Below are positions 17,402 to 21,151 of a stretch of 21,151 nt of DNA, one piece after another. The translations under genes and the position numbers were made by a program. How positions within the stretch are numbered: the first letter of the stretch is position 1; every line of letters begins with the position of its first letter. Origin of the DNA: CAJBLF01 sp041679065. Lineage in GTDB: Bacteria > Patescibacteriota > Gracilibacteria > Absconditabacterales > Absconditicoccaceae. The stretch is from the NCBI GenBank assembly GCA_041679065.1, contig JBBABI010000015.1:1-21151 (forward strand). Reading direction: 5' to 3'. The notes under the pieces were generated by a model. The model was not told the origin of the DNA, ran no database searches, and saw nothing but the letters and a program-made list of their open reading frames with translations.

Positions 17402-17421
17402 CTGCGGACGGCAGTCCGTAG
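17402..17421 (+). repeat. REP-type hairpin 2a
   Basis: CTGCGGAC, loop GGCA, then GTCCGTAG. Same stem as the copies after transposase 1, with one loop base changed. Confidence 0.85.
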
Positions 17422-17470
17422 CTTTTAAAAACAAAAAAAAATAAAGTGCCGGAGGCACGACCTATTTTGA

Positions 17471-17490
17471 CTGCGGACGGCAGTCCGTAG
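17471..17490 (+). repeat. REP-type hairpin 2b
   Basis: CTGCGGAC, loop GGCA, then GTCCGTAG, preceded by GACCTATTTTGA exactly as for the 13837 copy. Confidence 0.85.
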
Positions 17491-17512
17491 CTAAAAAAAA
17501 CAAAAAAAATAC

Positions 17513-18355
17513 TTACTTCACTAACTTCGCTACCACCATGATCCTATTCTTATCAGTACCGAGCGGATAACAGCCCATCAAGGTAACATAAGAATCTCCT
17601 GCATTCTGATAGGACATATATTGGGCATTGACCTGTTTTGGCGTAACGATAAATTTATCTACCACTTGATATTCATAGAGATTTCCATTCCATATAATTT
17701 TGACAGTATCTCATTTTTCCAATTTTGGAATGCCTTTGAAAATAGTTCCATATGTATTTTTTTTCCAGAATTCCTGACTGGTATGACCGAAGATCAGCGT
17801 ATTGCCATCAGTTCAAGGATCGGGCGTAGTCGGATATTTCACTACTCCGCTCATCAGCTCTTCATCGAAATCTCCCTGAGAGAAATCTGCAACATCCTTA
17901 TTTTTTATCTCTATGATAGGGATTTCCAATCCCAATGAAGGGATAACAATTTCATTGATCGGAGGCAAGGTATTGAATGCAAAAGAATAATCCTTGAGCT
18001 TTGATCTCAGGAATCATTCGGACGATTCCGATATATCATTATTTTCCTGCCATCAGCTCTGATATTTTTCCAGAAGTGCATTGATCTCATCTGTTGTAGC
18101 ATCGGATTTATCGATAATGGTAGCAATATCATTATTTTCAGAAGAATCGGTTTTTGTGATATTTTGCACCTTAGGTACAGAAGCGTCAAAGAGATTATTG
18201 AAACTCGCAATAAAGAGATTGATATTGGTAAATACGATCATCACTACCGTTACTACAACAAAAAAAATAACAAAGACTCTGACTTCTTTTCGGAGTTTCT
18301 GGAGCGTGTTTTTCGGTTTGGTTGGAGAATGATGTTGGAGATCGTCTATGTGCAT
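17513..18355 (-). CDS. Sortase family cysteine transpeptidase
   Basis: A protein of 280 residues with a cytosolic N-terminus, one membrane segment (VFVIFFVVVTVVMIVFTNI, about 28-46), a linker rich in Ser, Asn and Asp, and a sortase domain. Catalytic residues: His191 in LIFGHTS, Cys262 in TLMGCYPLGT and Arg271 in KNRIMVVA, matching the sortase TLxTC pattern with Gly for the usual Thr. Sortases join surface proteins to the envelope or build pili. No substrate with an LPxTG-like tail is visible in the window. Four TGA-Gly codons occur, one in the PDPGTDGNT turn before the catalytic His. Confidence 0.9.
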
Positions 18356-18383
18356 GGAAGGGAAAAGAATGGTAAATATTGAG

Positions 18384-18481
18384 TTCCTCCTTTACGGAAA
18401 GGAGGTGCCAGCCTAGGCGGGCGGAGGATTTTCTTTAACAAAATCTCCCACCACTTCGTGGTCCCCCCTCTTTAGATAAAG
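18384..18481. repeat. Intergenic repeat related to 3321-3441
   Basis: CCTCCTTTACGGAAAGGAGG is followed by GCCTAGGCGGGCGGAGGATT, CCACTTCGTGG and CCCTCTTTAGATAAAGAGGG. The modules are shared with, but ordered differently from, the element after the methyltransferase gene. The rest of the 274-base gap to 18629 shows nothing further that I can support. Confidence 0.6.
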
Positions 18482-18629
18482 AGGGAACTTTATTCCATTT
18501 CCATTCTAAGCAATTTTTTCCAAAAGACAAAGAAATCCGATGATAGCAAGGAAAAACGTTTGACAAAGAGCAGATTTTATTTTCATATAAACACCTTGAA
18601 AAAAATGAGCATTCCTGTACACTTCTGAC

Positions 18630-21151
18630 ATGAATCTCCACGCCATATCCTACTACAATATAGGTCCCTTCAAGGAGCAGGTGCTCACCTGTTTTTTTGT
18701 AAACGGAAAATATCTGATCAAGGCGCCCATAGGAGCATGAAAAAGCTTCCTTTTCTTTGACGGACCGATGTTTGGTCTGTATAAACATGCCAATAGGAAT
18801 ATGCTCAATGCTCAGTCTAAAGAAGGATTTATCAAAATTTTATTTGAAGCGAATGACGAGCTTTATCTGCTGATAAGGAATCTTAAAGCGGGGAAATCAA
18901 AGGATAGCTGCTCGTCTACATGGTACAAAATAAATTGAGAGATTGAGAATTGAGCCTGCCTGACCGGTAGGCAGGGATTGAGGATTGCCGAGCGAAGAGA
19001 AAAGAATAAGTTGTGAATTTTGGCGAAAGATGTGGATATTGAGGATATGATAAAGGATCTCCACATGAAACTTGAAGAGCTTACGTTCAAGAACGAGACC
19101 GATCTCCAGCAAATGCTGCAGAGCATGCTGACGCCCAAAGAAGTTTTTCTCAATACCGTTTTCCTCATGCAAGATTCTGCGAATATCTTTCAGCTAACTC
19201 CTGCTGAGAGGCTGAATGTTTTGAAAAACGTCTTTAATCTCCTCTCTATCGATGAGGGTAAGGAAGTTATCGCCGAGAAGAAAAGGGAGATCTATTATAA
19301 GCTCAAAGCGACCGCCGATACGTCGAAGTATGACAGCAGATTGAAGTGATTATTAGGTAATTATGAACAGACATTCACGAGTCTTCTGGAGTTCAAGGAG
19401 TATTTGGGGCTGAAAGAATATATCGATAAAAAGGAATATCATGATTTCATTAGCGACATCAATTTTATCAAAGAGAAAGTAACTATTACTGATTTCTCGT
19501 TGACGAATTTTCCTGCTCATCTCGTTACAGATCTGGAATCATGGCTTGCCACTCATCTCAAAAAACACCAAGAATGGGAACATGAGAAAGAGATGATCAG
19601 TAAAGAAAAAGAGAACCTTCTTTCACAAACCAAAACAGCGAAAAAGAATATTACGACCAACCAACAACAGATCAAGGAGATAGATCAGAGAATCTCTTCC
19701 TTAGATCCAGAGAAGATTACTGCATTGAAAGCTCAGAAACAAGCACGTCAGCAAGAACAGGAAGTGATAGATGCCGCTATGCCGAGAGAAGCATTTCAAA
19801 CATTTTATTCGGCGCATAAAGCAGATCTAGATATTCCTTTGCCTGAAAATATCCATGTGAGCGATGTAGCTTTCTTTCTGCATGGACTTATCACGTTCTG
19901 AAAGAACGCTCATGAGAAAGTACAGAATTTCGACTTACAGATCAAGAATCATGAGCTTCGCATGTCTCAACAGAAAACAAGCGGCGAACAAGAGATAAAG
20001 AATTTGGAAGAAAAAATTACTGACCTTAAAGAACAGCATGATCGCTTGTGAGAAAAAATTATCATTTTTGAAAAAGATGAAGATACGCAAGCGACCTTTG
20101 ATTGTCAGAAGATAGGCACTAACTGTCCTTTCATTAAAATAATCAATAAGCAGCATTTCGATGCATTGGAAGATCAGAAGAAGAAATTTCTGGAAGAAAA
20201 GAAATTATTGGAAAGGAAAATCAAAGAGAATGATGCGATGTTAATGCAAAAGAAAAACGAATTGAAAGAGAATTCTGCATGAAGCGAGATTACAAAAAAT
20301 ATTACATCATTAAGAAAAGAGCAAGAAACTTTACAAGCCAGTATTGCTCAAGTAAAGGACTTTTTGACGGAAGTTGCATATAAAAATCTGCAAGAAAAAT
20401 TTCAGACCTATCAAGAGACTGAGCAGAAAATAAAATCATTGGATAAAGAGATTAGCTCACTAGAAGAAGCGCTACGCCAGATAGAAAGCCTAAAATCACA
20501 GAAAGAAAAATATGCTGCGCAGATTTCGGCAATGCAAGAAACTCTTGAGCAGACCGTGAAACAACTTTCCAGCTACGAAAGCGAACGGACAGAAATCCTC
20601 AACCAGTTACAGCTACTTCAACCCCAGCGTTTGCAAATGGTAGAAAGTCTTACGATAGCATTGAAAGAGATCGGTCGTGATTTATCAGTATTGATCAATG
20701 AATTTGCTGGTATCCAGATGCAGGTCAAATGACTGCAGGAAGAAGAAAAACTCCTCGGAGAATTGTACAATATTTTCGCGAGAGAATTATTATTGCTCGT
20801 ACTGCAGGATAGTTTACCGGTTTTGAATGATATCATCAATAACTATTTAACGCAAGTCGTCGACTATCAGATCAAACTCGAACTCATCAAAACCGCTTCT
20901 GATAAACTAGAACTTGAGGCGACTATCACTGACGAAAAGGGCACGAGAGAAATTAAATCACTAAGCTGAGGTCAGTTGGTTATCTTGAAAATAGTCTGGA
21001 TGCTTTCTATTTCCTCTTATATCCACTCCCCTATTCTGTTCTTAGATGAAACTATAAACAACCTTGATGTAGAGACCGTCGGCAAAGTGGCAGATATGTT
21101 GGAAGATTTTGTGCAAACCAGAGAAATGAAGCTCTATACCGTCACTCATAG
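18630..21151 (+). CDS. sbcC: SbcC/Rad50-like SMC-family ATPase, 3' end cut off
   Basis: 840 codons are visible and the end lies beyond the window. Order of parts: ABC ATPase N-lobe with Walker A APIGAGKS (Lys38, preceding Gly from TGA), Q-loop FLMQDSANIFQLTPAERLNV, a long coiled coil (roughly 230-480 and 520-730), a hook region with Cys492 and Cys499, then the C-lobe with signature SLSGGQ (from Ser779, first Gly from TGA), Walker B ILFLDETINNLD and the H-loop YTVTH at the edge. SbcC works with the SbcD nuclease on hairpins and double-strand ends; sbcD is not in the window. The hook has CPFI rather than CPxC. About ten TGA-Gly codons occur. ATG 18630 gives the normal N-terminus. Confidence 0.92.
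18934..18985. repeat. Palindromic repeat translated inside the SbcC-like gene
   Basis: A nearly perfect palindrome, CCTGCCTGACCGGTAGGCAGG (18955-18975, broken by a single base), is flanked by ATTGAG units (ATTGAGAG, ATTGAGA, ATTGAGC) on the left and GGATTGA, GGATTGC on the right. It is in frame within the N-lobe and gives the odd stretch NGEIENGACLTGRQGLRIAE. Confidence 0.75.

Larger units (their letters stand above)
16703..17495 (+). mobile_element. RAYT-like unit 2 with REP-type hairpins
   Basis: The second unit has a homologous upstream stretch, the transposase, ATAGGTCGTCCCGTTGGGAC directly after the stop, and further palindromes: GCTTTGGAC-TTCC-GTCCAAAGC (17274-17295), GTCCGC/GCGGAC (17372-17388), GTGCC-GGA-GGCAC (17446-17458) and two REP-type hairpins. 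Ends are approximate. Confidence 0.6.

Noticed and set aside
18559..18591. Promoter for the SbcC-like gene (TTGACA with a downstream TATAAA)
   Set aside because: The spacer is 21 bases, or 19 to an inferior CATATA box, unlike the 15-16 bases of the other promoters, so I did not list it.
18435..18788. Leftward gene of 117 codons between the sortase and SbcC-like genes
   Set aside because: It overlaps the Walker A region of the SbcC-like gene and reads through an intergenic repeat; no protein family features.
1..21151. TGA read as tryptophan (code 4) or as selenocysteine
   Set aside because: TGA falls at invariant glycines, while conserved tryptophans such as CWFES and GWF use TGG. TGA is far too frequent and lacks SECIS-like context.

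Overview
Organism. The window reads as bacterial DNA that uses genetic code 25, in which UGA encodes glycine. That points to Gracilibacteria (BD1-5) or Absconditabacteria (SR1) of the Candidate Phyla Radiation; I cannot choose between them from this window. The sequence shows it directly. Under the standard code almost every gene is broken by TGA, and each TGA falls where the family has glycine: the HIGH-type motif of IleRS, the Walker A motifs of a DEAD-box helicase and an SbcC-like ATPase, the ABC signature, the S41 protease active site and the GNAT acetyl-CoA loop. Two paralogous transposases carry GGA in one copy and TGA in the other at the same codon. All 18 visible stop codons are TAA (14) or TAG (4).

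Layout, left to right. The end of an S41 (CtpA-type) protease is followed by an ECF-like sigma factor and an HU protein with promoter and terminator. Next come a membrane-anchored coiled-coil protein with a structured leader, a class I SAM methyltransferase, and a small membrane protein transcribed leftwards and divergently from ileS. The 4.2-kb ileS is followed by a small membrane protein, a four-helix-bundle protein, proS (archaeal/eukaryal type), a 66-residue unknown and a GNAT acetyltransferase. A leftward DEAD-box helicase follows, then RAYT-like transposase 1 with REP-type hairpins, leftward bipA/typA, a leftward unknown of 211 residues, transposase 2 with the same hairpins, a leftward sortase, and a rightward SbcC-like ATPase that runs off the right edge.

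Main finding. The ileS reading frame (1391 codons) is a normal class I isoleucyl-tRNA synthetase interrupted at three places by complete hydrolase-like domains: a Nudix domain at the entrance to the CP1 editing domain, a histidine phosphatase before the CWFESGS strand, and a second, SixA-like histidine phosphatase between the KMSKS region and the anticodon-binding helical domain. The synthetase motifs on either side of each insert are intact and in frame. The protein also stops early at its C-terminus. I know of no described IleRS with this architecture.

Other themes. Short tandem arrays with 7- or 8-base units lie at gene borders, and two of them lie in frame inside ileS, one exactly at the Nudix junction. 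A palindromic genomic repeat is translated inside the SbcC-like ATPase. No clear Shine-Dalgarno sequence precedes any start I examined. Most promoters I can find have a 16-base spacer between TTGAnn-like and TATAnn-like boxes. No tRNA, rRNA or CRISPR array was recognised.
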